From contig CM072895.1 of the NCBI GenBank assembly GCA_037013685.1, positions 11,568,463 to 11,632,462 of the forward strand: a stretch of DNA of 64,000 nucleotides, written 5' to 3'. Positions 49,091 through 62,062 of this stretch are shown piece after piece. The stretch is from Acridotheres tristis. Its lineage: Eukaryota > Chordata > Aves > Passeriformes > Sturnidae. The notes beneath the pieces were generated by a model, which did no database searches, was not told where the DNA came from, and saw nothing but the letters and a program-made list of their open reading frames with translations. Position numbers and translations under genes: made by a program. The stretch's first letter is position 1. Every line of letters starts with the position of its first letter.

Positions 49091-52000
49091 TTCACTCCAT
49101 TACACTTCAGAACCTTCCTTCTTTTTAACTAGTGAAACTCTGCCAGTCATTTGCCTGAGACTGTGCTGCCCCTTTTTTCCTTTCCTTCCATTCTTAGTTG
49201 CTTTATTTTATTAAAAATGCGAATATTCACATCACAAAATTTCTTGTTCCTTTAAGGCTTTTTTCAGCATTTAACATTCTGAATGTCATGGAGTCTCAAA
49301 AGCAGTTATCTTAAAAAGGTTTCAGAAGCTCTTTGGAAATTCTCTTCGGATTACACTAATGCACAACAGAATAAAAGTATATCCTTGTCAGGCAGAGCTG
49401 TGAAGCTACCCAATATTAAATTGCTGAGGCCTGACAATTCAGTGAGGGTTGTCCAGCTACTATCCTGAGCTCTTTAAGACAATAGACTCCACTGTTTTTC
49501 TGTTTGAAAGACTCATTCTTCTCCCTGATATACGGCATTCCACTGAGGTGCTGGCTCTCACCAGGCACCTGCAATGCTTCATCACCCACACTTCATATTT
49601 TCACGCAAACTCCTTCACATTTTCTTCCCATGCTGAGACAGAGACCCTTCCATAGCACATTCACCAAGACACAGGACTACAAATCCTTCTTTTCCAACTG
49701 GATTTCTTCAGGATTTGAGCAACAATTATGCTGTAACCAGTGACATTCCAGGCAACCGTTTTATTTCTGCGTTATCCCAAGTCACATGCACAGGTTTGTG
49801 TGTATCCACCTACTGTTCTGTCCCCTCCCTGGACTTTCAGATAGCAGTGCAGAGCTCGCTGTAGCACACTATGCCTGCATGGCCATGCTGGTTCAAGGGC
49901 TCTGCTATGAGGTTCCACAACCTGAGCCTTCATTACTCTAATGACACAGTCAACAATGGCACACGAGGTTGCTGCCCCTCTGTGAGCTGATCCTTCTTCC
50001 TCCACTGCCATCCTGGAAACCAGCTCAAGTTCCACAAGTAAGATGGTGCAAGGCTCACTTTTTTATCCAGAGCTTTTCCACCTAGCATAGTCTCAGAACT
50101 GGAACAGCAAATTACATTACTGGTGTAAATCAAGTACTGAGTTAACCCCAAATGAAGAAGAGTCACCTCGGACACAATTATTTAAGTCACATCTAGATGC
50201 TAGAGCAAGGAGCACTCCTGTGACAGGTAGAAATGCTCAGCACCAGAAATTAAGCTCTAACTGAAGGAAACAGAATAAAAACATTTGTTGCACTTGCATT
50301 ATTCAAAATTTAGGGTTTGCCAAATGTAATTTCCAACTTATTTGTTTTGGAAAATACTCAGAGTTCACAGAGGGAACCCTCTACACATTACTTAAAAAGG
50401 CAGACTGGTAAAGCACTTGGAAAGTATCTTTATGAAAAACAACAGATCTATTGAGAGAGCAAGTAGAATGCCTACCCTGCACTGCTGCACAAAGCAGCTG
50501 ACATGGTAACACACAAATATGTCCTGAAAAATGGCACTCAGTATACTTCTGCTTCCCTGAAAAGCATTAGCAGATCACAGGCAGACTTCTTTTATAAAAA
50601 TATTATGGTATAGGAATAAACAAAAGCTGCTTTTAATTCTACTGTCAAAGTGAAAGGTTATCATCTAAGGCAGCTGACTGGTGTACTAAAGAAAAGCACA
50701 GTCAACCGACAGAGCTGCACCTCTACTCTAAATAAACTTTGGACTTTTGCATACTGTCTTAAATGCTGCTTACTGGAAATGCAGTAGCATTTAAATTAGA
50801 AACAATGTTCGCATACCCTTCCAAACTGAGAATGAAAAATAGTCTGGAACATGCACTGGTGATGGGATGAAACACTGGCACAACTTCCTATGGTTTAGAC
50901 AAAACTCTACTGAAACTTGTATTTAACTATAGAGCCTCAGCTCTAAAGATCCCAGTCTTCAATGAGTATTTGTCAGGAATGTCATGAAGATAGAATGGCC
51001 TTCTAAAAGAAATGCCAAAGGAAGTTAAAAAATGCTGAAAGGGTCACACTAACAGCACTATAGAATCATTGTTAACTGCATAACTGGAATCTGGGTAATT
51101 TCTGCTAGTAATTCTTGTGTTTGCACCCCTCTATCTGATCCTCTATAGTAGCTGTAAATTAATGCCACAAAGAGAACAAGTTCAAACTCTGTTATTTGGC
51201 AATGAGGTCCAGTTTCCATGAAATTCAGCATGTCATATCTCAAACTGAAAAGTGCATGAAGTAATGAATCACCAGGTTATATTCAGATTCTGCAGACTCA
51301 TTTTTCAGCCACAGAAAATCAGCACTTGCTAGGCTTAGAATAGCAACACTGATCTAAAGGCCAACAGTGCCGCAATTATAAAAAAAAGAAATGTATACCA
51401 TAAAAGAACAGGTTAAGTGATAAGAGAAGGCATTTCAATTCTGTGCTTCAATGAGTGTTAGTGACACAGTAGTTAGGAAGGTGGAGAAGATGAGCTGTCA
51501 AGTTTTGTGACTTATGTTTCAGACAGTTTTGTTAAATATGCCATTTTTATTTTTTTCATGAACACTTTATGTATTTGCCACTGGTCAGATAAAGGCACTA
51601 TTCAGCAGCACAGGACTAGATGGGACACAGCACACTCCTGAGTTCTCTTGCTTTCTGCATAAAAAAGAGTAAGAAAAGATCAAAAGAACCTGATCTCTCT
51701 GTCTCAGCTCCATTCCTCAATTTACTCCAGCATTGCTTAGGACTTGTATACCTCACAAATAACAGCTCAGTTGTGTTAGGTTTAAACGTTCTAAGAAAAA
51801 ACAGGAAATTGACTTCAATCAAGTGTTGATGGGTGACTGTCATTTACCATCCTTCAATTGCATCAAGTAGCTCAAAATCTTGAACTGAGGATTCTGAATA
51901 CTAGGGCACATTCACTGATTCAGGGCTCAATTTTAGTGAGGTAGGGAGTGAAAAATTGCCCTGGTGCATGGTGGCTCGAAATTTGCCTCTGCTGAGTAAA

Positions 52001-52738
52001 AGCCCTTGGTCAAATCTGGAGAATGGGGAATGTGCATGCTTCTGCTGCCAAAACTGACACAAGGAAGACCTGGATATAGCCTTCCACAGCTGCTAGGCTC
52101 CTGCCTTAGAGGGAAACACTCTCACCACAGCTACTGAGGCAGGATGCAAAGCACATCCTGCTGCCAACCTGCCTCACCATCACGGAGCATCTTGCATTAT
52201 AAATAACAAAGACAGGCTACTGCTACAAACTGCGCAGGATTAATGAGGCAACATCCAACATATTACATCTGAATAAAAGAGAGTACAAGGTAATCTGAAC
52301 ACAAGAAATTTGAAAAAAAAAAATACTGAGTCACTGAGGCAAGTTCCCTCCTAGTACTCATCACAAAACCCCTCCTGAACTTTCATCTTTTGTCTAGTCT
52401 GACCCTGTACACTGAAGTACCTTGAGAGAAAGGGCTCCTGGAGCTTTCCAGATGTGTACTCACTTGCCACAGGGATGAGCAAAACCATACGCTCCACCTG
52501 CAAGACGGAAGGAGTCCTGGAAGATGGCAATTGAAAGGGCTCACAGTATTCAATACTGTGCCAGATAAGGTAAAGCTACTCCACAGTGCTGCCAAGCCCT
52601 GTTTCTACCACATAAGGACACGTAATTTTGCTGTTGCAAACAACATAGTTTAAATCACAACTAAATATATACCAGCACTTCTCAGTATGAAGACACAAGC
52701 ATGGATGCAAAGAGAGCCATTAAATCCAGAGTTCCTTC

Positions 52739-52757
52739 TAATAATAACAACAACAAC
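52739..52757 (+). repeat. Short (AAT)(AAC)n microsatellite
   Basis: TAATAATAACAACAACAAC: trinucleotide units switching from AAT to AAC, about six in all. Confidence 0.8.
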
Positions 52758-55700
52758 TCACTGCCCCTTCTAATACAAAGACTGCAGGGCATAAATGATA
52801 TCAGACATGAACAGGTATTTTTTCACAGACCACACAGTGAAACTGGGAAACATCTTGCTATATGTAATATTATATGCATACTAGAAGTTAAAGTTCAAAG
52901 CATAACTAGAGTCTTCCTTCATTAGTTTGACTAAACCCACTGCCTTTAGTTCAAAAATGCCTGAGGTACACATCAGTAGAGGCCAGAGAAGGACGTACTT
53001 GAAGGAATCATTGCTCCAGGCATGGTCCTTACAGACTTCTCTGGCACTCATAACTGACTCCTGGCAAAAAAAAAAAAGTAGGATAGACTAATTTTCAGTT
53101 TCAATCATTGCAGTTGTTTCTTATGGCAGCAAAATACAAGACAAATTGCAATGCACGTACTTCTAGAAAAGCACAAAAGCAGCACAGAGAATTTCAAGAT
53201 GATCTAAAAAGGAAGTCAGGTGCTAGAAAATAAGCCAAACAACAGAGGCTTACTGAGCTCAAGTGTTCAGCCTATTGAAGAGAATTTACAGAAGCTTACA
53301 TGGAAAATGAGATCTCAGAGACACATGGCAGAGAAGAGGGTTTACAATCTCAAGAAGAGAAAAATGGCTTGGATTGGAGTTGAGATTATGCAGTTTCAAT
53401 TGCATAATGGAACTATGTATAAGTTATTGGAATAAACTGACCAGTTACTGCTGGACTTAACGGCTGCTTTGCACTTTTTTGGGATGGTATAGCATATAAT
53501 TTCTTAAAGATATCCTTTAATCTGCCTTTAAGAAATGTCTGCATGGCTGAACGGAAGAGGATGCCAGTGAGAGACACCAGACACGGACCCTCTTACCACA
53601 GAGCCTATGATAAACTGGAAGTGGACACAGAGCCAGGTACATTGGCTGGTACATGATTGAACAGATGCAGTCTGTTCCCCCTGGGTACTCCCTGACAGGC
53701 CTGAAGCAAGAGGAGCCTTATGGGTTTGGCTGCACTGGAAAGTGGTATTAGAGACAGAATTTAACCACAAGAAAACGCATTAACTACACAACACAGCCAT
53801 AACCTTACTATGATTTACAAGTGGGTATAGCTTGCCTCATCAATGCAAAGCCACACTCCATTAGACAGACAACTCCAGATTTCAGCTTTGATCAAATGCA
53901 AGTCTCTAATAAGGGCCAGTCTGAATCGTGGTTTAAATTAGGGGAAAAGGCTGGGGGTAGGTTCGACAATTAAGACATTTTATAGTTGCCACACATTCTT
54001 GAATTGCTGGTGCCAATCAGCCTTTAAAGTCAATACACTGAAAGTTTTTGCAGTCTTCTCAAAAGCCAACACCACCTCACACAAACTTCAAAAATTAAGA
54101 TTCAGAATCCTGGAAAAGCAGTAGAACAGAAACTCCCACTTTGGAGTTTGACATATTCCCCATGATTGGGTGCAGGAAAAAAAAACAAAACAAATGCTTC
54201 AAGTAAACACCAGGAGAAAGGAGGTGACACTGGAAAAGGTGGCAGCCTGCAAAGGGACAGACACCAACTTGCATTCTGCAATGCCAAGGCTTCTGGGAGA
54301 ATCAAATTCAGCTATCAGAAATCCAGAGAAAAGTCACAAAAAAAGTACAAGGAGAACCAAAAGACTTTCCCTCTGCCAGCCACAACAAATGGCTCAGTAA
54401 TACAAAATGTCAGTTGGCACTTGAAGCACAGTGGATGGCCAGAGAGAAAGTGCATTTTTAAATCATTAACACATTGGGAACACACAGATGTGCAGTTCAG
54501 CTACATCTGTGCATTGTAATTTCTACAGTAGTCACAACTTAATGAATCATCAATTGTCACAAGATCAATGAACCGAACTGCACAACAAACTAAAGCTAGT
54601 AAATTCATGCCTGGGGCAAGAGCTAAAGGTTTATTTTATTATTTTTTTTAGTACTTCTATAATTTTTAGTGTCTAATTAGTAAAAACATGAATCCTCCAG
54701 AACCCTTTTATTTTTTCCTCCCTTTTGAACGTCCTACAGCAAAAGATAAAGATTTCATTCATGTTTGCTAAATTCAAGTCCAGATACTACTTATCTGATC
54801 AGCAATTTCTTCCTCGGGACCAGGAACACATGGCAGCAGAAGTTACAATGCTGGGATGTGCACTACATGCCAATCAAGTGGACTCTGATTGAGCCTACCA
54901 CCTCTAGGCAAAACAACTGCTGTTTTTTCCACCAGGCCAGATTACTCCTACAGGCAAAGCATCAGCTAAGATTCTCTGCAATGCTACTTTTTGAAGGGAC
55001 AAATTCACGTTCAAATCAAGCAATCAAATCATTTATTTGCAAAGAACACACACTGAGCTTCCCCCGGCCTCAACCCATTCAACAACTTCAATTCTGAGTT
55101 TGTCAATGACATGCATAATCCAGATACGTTTCACATCAGTGATATTCTTACAGAAAAACTCTGTCCAAATTAACCAGGAGGCAGAAGACAGCACGCCATC
55201 TTCTAACAAAGTAAAGTCCATGAAGCGAAGGCTCTCCCTGCTGACCTCTTCACTCTTCCAGGTAAGCCATTTTAATCTCTACCATATGTAGGCTTTCAGT
55301 GTATTAATACCTGCCAGGGGTTCAGCTGGACTCTTGTCTCCCTTCTAGACAGGCTCCAGGGAACAACAAGCTCTGCTTAGCTCGGCTTGTTTATCACACA
55401 TTCAGACTGCAGCTCCATCTGGAAGGCACTTCCATGCATTGTAGCACTGCTGGCATGCACTACTCTCCCTCCTAGGGCTCAAAGTGAAGGAGGTGCAGGC
55501 TCTCTTTAGAAAGCTGATTCTGTTCCAGCTCCTGACCTTCTTTACACTGGATGTCTTGTCACCTTGGACTGTGCATTCCCCAATTCATTACCTTCCCCTG
55601 CAGCAGCTTTTGTTAATACCACCCTGTGTGCAGCTTATGCATTTTTCATCAATATATTTATCATTTCTGTTCTCTCTCGAAGGATTTTCTCCTCACTGGG

Positions 55701-55882
55701 ACCAATTGTGGCATTGTCTAAATCAAAGATATGCAGGAAAATAAATTCCAGTATTGCCTTCCTTGTAAACAAAACAAAACACCAAAAAGCTAGGCTCAGT
55801 GTTTTTATGGTCTGCAACAGGTCAATGTTTCCAACACCTTTCCAGGGGTCTCAAAGCTGAAATATCATAATTCCAGTCCTAC

Positions 55883-55923
55883 TACCTGCAGCATTTTGTG
55901 CAGCCAGTTTTACCTGCAGCATT
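55883..55923 (+). repeat. 13-bp direct repeat pair
   Basis: TACCTGCAGCATT occurs at 55,883-55,895 and again at 55,911-55,923, a 28-bp period. The intervening sequence GCAGCCAG is only partly similar to what follows the second copy. Probably a small local duplication. Confidence 0.7.
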
Positions 55924-58900
55924 CTGCATGCTGTGCTGACAGGCACTCTTGCTGCAAGAAATTTTCGCCAGTTCCCCCTTACAACAGCAACACAAGTGAA
56001 CATTTGCACACTACAGCTGGAAGAAGTTATAGCTCTGATTGCTATGTGGATGAGCAATCTCCACTCAACTCTAACACCCAAGAACCTGGAAAGGTTTCAT
56101 CCAGGCTGGACCCTTGTGATAAAAGGATTGAAGGAACAAGTAAAGGATTAGCATGACAGATGAATACATTGCAGTGTTTCCCCATTGCAACATCCAACCT
56201 ACCTCATCAAGGCACTAGATAATCTTGAAAAGACAGATCTTATTATACCTCACACCTGCTGGTTTCCTTAGGATAAAGGATTTGAAGAGCTATTCTGGAG
56301 CTCTGGGCAGAAAGAATCTGAGCAGGTGGGAGTGCCAGAAAGAGTCACTTACTTTATTATCCAACTGAAATAACCACAAGAAGAAACAGCTGTTAGAAAA
56401 CTCTATGGGGAAGGTAGTATTTTACTACTACAACACTGGGCTTCTAAGGCAGCACATAGAATGCATATATTTTAGGTTATCTTGCTTGATACCAAACATA
56501 CTTTAGTCACTAGCAGCTCAAGTTACAAATTAACAATGAATATTCACAGTAATTACTTTTTTCATATAAAATTAGGGCCAGTTATTCCTTTTGCTCATTA
56601 TCTGGGCACTGCATTTTAATAAGCATCACAACCATAGAGCCTTCCTGACATCATACTGTATATAAACAACAATAACACTAAGAAGACATCCTAAGGACAA
56701 CCAGATGTGGGACTTATGAACAAGAATCATATACAGAAACCAGCTGTTGGAATGATCAATATTACAGGTATTCAGTGCAAAATCTGCTTTGCATCTCAGA
56801 CCAAGACCAAAAGGCAGCCCATCAGCAGTAGTTATGTGATTTTCCTTTTTCTACAGGAGAAAAAGTTAAAATACTTGTTGAATGTTCTCTTCTACAGGTA
56901 CAGTAAGAAACACATGTGCTCCCTACATGGACATGCTCCCTTCTGAACAGCTGTTGTTGCTACAGATTTAATAGCATGTGCTTATATTCCAGTTTAACAT
57001 TTTTCTGGCTTATATTTTAAAATTTCGATTTCTCCAAGAATGACTTAATTGGGGCTGTGATTTTAGTTCTTTTAGTGAGAGAAACAAAAGACACTGAATG
57101 TAAGATGGTTGGACAGAACCTTCCTTACATGCAGTTTTTGCTTTTGTAGCAGCAAGCACTGCATTCCCCACAGTCATGGTTATCCTATTCTGTTCTCTCC
57201 AAGCTCCATTTTTCATTTAAGAACTTACTCTCTAGTTTTATCAAAGGGATATAGTCTCCCACTTTTGCACAAGAAGGTACAGAAGATCACCATCCTAGGT
57301 GACTGTGTAAGCCATGGCATGCCAGTAAATGACAACATGTCACTAAGCTGTGGGCAGTCTCTTGGTTATGAGCAGAAAGGAAAGATAATTTTGCAAAAAT
57401 AGTTAAGGCCTCAGAAAGGCTTTCCAGACACCTTGCTCTTGCCCTTCCATTTTTTCCTTGGAAGCAAAGCAAGTAATTCTTGTGGCATTATCAAGCAGCA
57501 TTTCCAATTAATTTCCAGTAGTTAAGCAATGAGTTACTACTTCTTTCAGAAGGCTATTCCACAACTTAACAGACTTCAAAGACTCTACAAATACACACCA
57601 GCAACAAACTTTATTAGTCAGCAGGAGACAGCAGCAGGACTGACATACCAGCTACAGAGAGCACATCTGTCAATAACAAGTTGCCACAGACGCTCGCTGA
57701 ACAAGGCATCTTGAAAGAGATCGAGCAGTAAGAAAGGTCTTTTGAAACATCTAATGATAAAGACCTATTATTTTAGTTTCTGATAGTCACCAGCAGATGT
57801 TAAATCTGATCAGAAATGTATGTCTGGGTTATTCTGACGAAGTTTACAGTTACACAAATTATCTAAAGGAATTAAATTCTCATTTGCCTATTCCAAATGA
57901 ATTAAATAAATTCCATTAAATGCCTTTTGCTATAGGAAAATTATTAATTTATAGTTATGTGGTTTCATGTCTTTTTTCTCCTTCTCTGAAAGACTTCTAG
58001 AACCCTGCATACAGTTAATTAATGTTTTCTTCTGATGCCAGTCCTCCAAAATAATTTTATGATCTGAGAGTCACCAGGTCCATCCTCAGACTAGTTATTA
58101 CCAAATAAACATTTGGAGAGCCAAATCAGGGCTTACTGTCACCTAATCAACTCCACTCTCTTGTTTGCTATTTTTTTAATCAGTCGTGCAATAATGGTCT
58201 CTATCAACAAGTTGCTGCAACATCAGTTTTGAAATTACGAGATCCTTTAGCAGCCTTTGCATAAAAGGGGAGGTCTTAAATTGACAGTGCTGTGGAGATG
58301 CTGTAAATAAAGATAACAGTCAAAAAAATCAAGTCAGAAGAGCCACATCACCTTAACTGACAGGAATAATATTAATAAAGATAAGAAATAATTAGAATTT
58401 TTGCTGTAAGCCTGGCACATATTGCTTGGAAACAAGAGAAGAGGGAGAGGGAGAAGGAGTGTGGGCACATAAGAAAAATGCAGAGAAGTTATGCCAGCCA
58501 GTGACCAACTGAATCAAAAAAGCAGCTATGACCCTAGAGTTTATTCGAAGGTCTATCTCCAAAATTCATCAATTCATCAGTGCTTTTGAAAAGGCCTTTG
58601 CAGGACTCCTTGTGTGCACATCCTAGTAGAGCATGCTCAGAAAAGTCCCTGAAATCCAACAGGAACAGGCGCAGAATAGGAGGAAGCACTGAGGCCAGGA
58701 GAATCAAAAAGAAGACTGGTGCCCATGAAACTCATGCAGGGATTTTACAGCAAGGGGGAGGCTTAGTTGGCCACTTTCTGGTTAACTGGGACCTAAACAC
58801 TCATTTTCCCAACAAAATAATCTGCTTCAAGATTTACAATATTTTAATTACACCTATGTTATTTTTGCCTTTTTTTCCTCCATAATATCTAGTACAAGAA

Positions 58901-61900
58901 CTTTACAGGACACCCATCTCCTTGGCAGCCTTCACTTTGCTGCTCCATTCTCCTGCCATTTCCAGACTACCAGTCTTTTCAGCCTGGGCCACGTTCCACC
59001 CCCCTGGTTTCACTGCCTCCTGACACCATCAAAATCCCAGTGCTGTCAAAGCTTTCCAGGCATGGTTGTGGCCATAGAGGGGTGAGGGCACATGGGAATG
59101 CCAGCCTTTCTGCAGGGATGTGAAAGGCAGTGCTGGTGGTTGCTGCCTCCCAGCTGGGACCGATGATCTGTTCCAACAGAGAGTCAAAGCAGATTAGTTT
59201 AAACCACAGACAATTTAATCTAACCTGTCTGATTTCAAACTGGAATAGAGAGGCAGAAGCAGTCATCTGGCCATCCTTGGCCTCAGCTGGGAGATGGCAA
59301 CCCACAGGCACACCTCCCTAGCAAGACAGAAACCTGCCTGCATGAGCACATCCCTGCCAGAGAGTTAAACTAATCTGCTTGTGCCTCATTTACCTACTGG
59401 AATAGGCTGAACGTTTTGACAGCAGAGCAGCACTAGAACAGGCTGACACACTTTTCATGACAATCTCCCAGGAAGCTCTAAGGTAACAGAGTGAGAAGAA
59501 ATCTGTCTCAACACCCTGAGCCCAAGAAAAATGAGAACATAATGCTCAAGACTCAATTATTAATTTTCATAACAGGCAGAAGATACCAGTTGGTTGCCAC
59601 AAGGCTCTGAATAAACATCCACATTTCTGAATATCTTCATGAGAGACTTCAGAAATGGAGCAAATAAAATGGAGACAACTACTACTGGCAACAGAACTTC
59701 TTAGCTGAACATGATTTTCAGTATCGAAGTCAGAACTCATAAACTGTTAAATAAACTTGGAATAAATCATGTGAGACAAGAAGCTCTGAGAAATCTTCTA
59801 CAGGATATAACTGCACAATTACAAGTTCAAGCTACTTAGCAATATAAACCCTGTGATACAGCTTTTGCAGAATTCTATAGAATATACTCCCATTCTTGTT
59901 TGTTTGACACTTAAAATTTCACTTGTTTTTATCTGCAAAGTCCTTCCCAAATCGCAGGTGCTGCTTTTGGGCATTGCAATCCCACTGAAACTTGCTGCTA
60001 ACAATGTGACAACACCCCATCCTGTTACAGGTGTCATCTCATAGGACCTCATTGGAGAGGTAATATGCAGAAACAGCCATTTGCTGCAAAAGAAAAACGT
60101 TCTCAAGATTACGAGGTCAGTATCTATTCAGATACAAGGTTTTATGGGAGTGCACAGCTCCAAAGGGTTCAGCTTGGCATTAACAATGTGATATTTCATA
60201 AGAAACTTTTCAAAGGTTGTATTTCTTGCTTCATAAACTTGTGGAATGAACCTGGATGTTAACCTTAGTGCATGGCAGTCTTCTGAGGGAACTTGCTATC
60301 ACAGATACATTACATGGTTATGTGCCATTAGTTAATCATTTAAACAGAGATAAGAAATGGAAATTATGGCATTTGGGTCTGATACGTTCTAAAGATTTGC
60401 TGACTCTCCTGCTTGAAGGAGAGACCAACAACAGTTAAAACTTTTCTTTACCTGAGAAAATTACTTCGTCTTTCACTCACAGCCAAGAAAGTCTTTCTTA
60501 TTAAATATTATAAAAATAAACTATGAGTGGAAATAATATTGTTACTGAATCCAATCTTTGACAGCAAATAAACATAATATGCACAATACCAGGAGTTTCA
60601 TACCTGGATTAAAATGATAGGTGCTCTACAGATACCAAAATTTAAGTAGCTGAAACAGTTTTTTAGATACCACATCTAGGTTTTGGCAGCATGGCACATA
60701 ATGATGATACAAGTGAAACAACCTCTTGAAATTTTCTTAGTCTAATTTAAACTGATCATAAATTCTCTTCGATCTTCTGTATGCAGTGGGACCAAGAAAC
60801 CACCTCTTTCCCCTTGGAGGATCCTTTTAGCCACACTGGTCAGTACCTGGGAAATAACTACAGTTGCTAGCACAATGACAGGGCTCCTGAATTGACCCAA
60901 CCAATACTAGGCAACCTGCTGTCAAGTGGCACAATACATTCTTTCCTTGTGAACACTATCTATGCCTTAATAGCACAAGTCCACATGAGCTCAAATTTAT
61001 ATTCCTTTAGGTGACAACCTGAACTTCGCAATGAGGCCACCATGAGTAGTTGGCTTAATGTTTCTCTTTTTTACAAGAATGGGACATGTCAAGACCCAAT
61101 GAAAAGCAGACTCAGGCTTCTTCATTTTTCTGTGCATCACTGCACATTAGGACATTTCCCTAAGCAGGGAAGCACTCACAGTGAGTGAAGTTTCACTGTG
61201 CTGGAGCTCTTGGCAAAGCAATAGTTACAGAGATCCATGAACTGCCTGCCTCTTACAGGAAGGAAGTGCTATTGGGATTGCCTGTGTAGAGAGCAAAGAA
61301 CAGGAATAGGACCTCTGCAATAGGATCACAGCAGTCTTTCTTCCCAGGGAGAGACAAAGGACGTTGGAGCAGTTAATTAACATGAAACATGCAGAAGAAA
61401 GACCTGTCCTCTCTTGACCAGAGGCATGAAGAGAATACTACCAATCCCAGGATCAGCAGAGCAGAGGGAGCTTTAATTCATTTACACAGTCAGAATAAGC
61501 ACATGCAAATAGATACAATTTCCATTCTGTAATTGTTTCAATTTTACAACAAATTGCAAGAAATTCTTCCTGGCAAAAAGATGCAAAAGCAATGAAGCAA
61601 AAGTACAGTGATCTGACTGATCCTTTTGTAACTAACTGAACATAAAGAAGGATTAAACATAGCTAACTTCTGTTTACAATTCCAATGACAAAAATCACTT
61701 TTAGATGGATGTTTACAAAAAGGGCATACTGGTTCAGGCCTTCTGAGATCTAGCTCTCTGCAGAAATCATTTGTAACAGTCAAATGTTTACCATTTACAG
61801 CATTTCAAACAGGGTAACCCCAGGAACTGGAATGCAGCTGGCAGATGGTGAAAGAAATTAAGCTCATGACATGGTTCAGTAAACAGCAAATTATGTTATG

Positions 61901-61952
61901 CTAGAAGTGCTTGCCACCCCAGGACAACTGCTGCACTCAGGAACTTTCTAGG

Positions 61953-62062
61953 TGTGCTAGTTTTGGCTGGGATAGACTTAATTTTCTTCATAGTAGCTTG
62001 TATTGGGCTGTGTTTTGGATTTGTGTTGAGCACAATGTTGATACCACGAGGATTTTTCAGTT
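61953..62062 (+). mobile_element. Truncated solo LTR of an avian endogenous retrovirus (ERVL-like)
   Basis: Starting with TGTGCTAGTTTTGGCTGGGA at 61,953, about 110 bases match from memory the 5' end of an LTR family widespread in bird genomes. Recognisable blocks are 'TTAATTTTCTTCATAGTAGC', 'GGGCTGTGTTTTGGATTTGT' and 'GTTGATACCACGAGGAT'. The TG at the start fits the usual 5'-TG LTR terminus. The similarity stops near 62,062; the downstream promoter, polyadenylation and 3' LTR parts are absent, and no internal viral coding sequence is visible nearby. It is a broken, inert fragment. Assignment to the ERVL class is recollection and should be confirmed against an avian repeat library. Confidence 0.72.

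Larger units (their letters stand above)
49091..61952. other. Non-coding stretch
   Basis: No gene recognised across about 13 kb. Frames of up to 117 codons (54,166-54,519, plus) are Lys/Ser-rich and domain-free. A small inverted repeat TCATTTG-7-CAAATGA lies at 57,880-57,900, and AT-rich, possibly conserved sequence lies at 58,170-58,420. Confidence 0.6.

Noticed and set aside
54166..54519. 117-codon plus-strand frame, Lys/Ser-rich
   Set aside because: Composition follows the local A-rich sequence; a second frame (54,170-54,400) is open in parallel and no homology is recognised.
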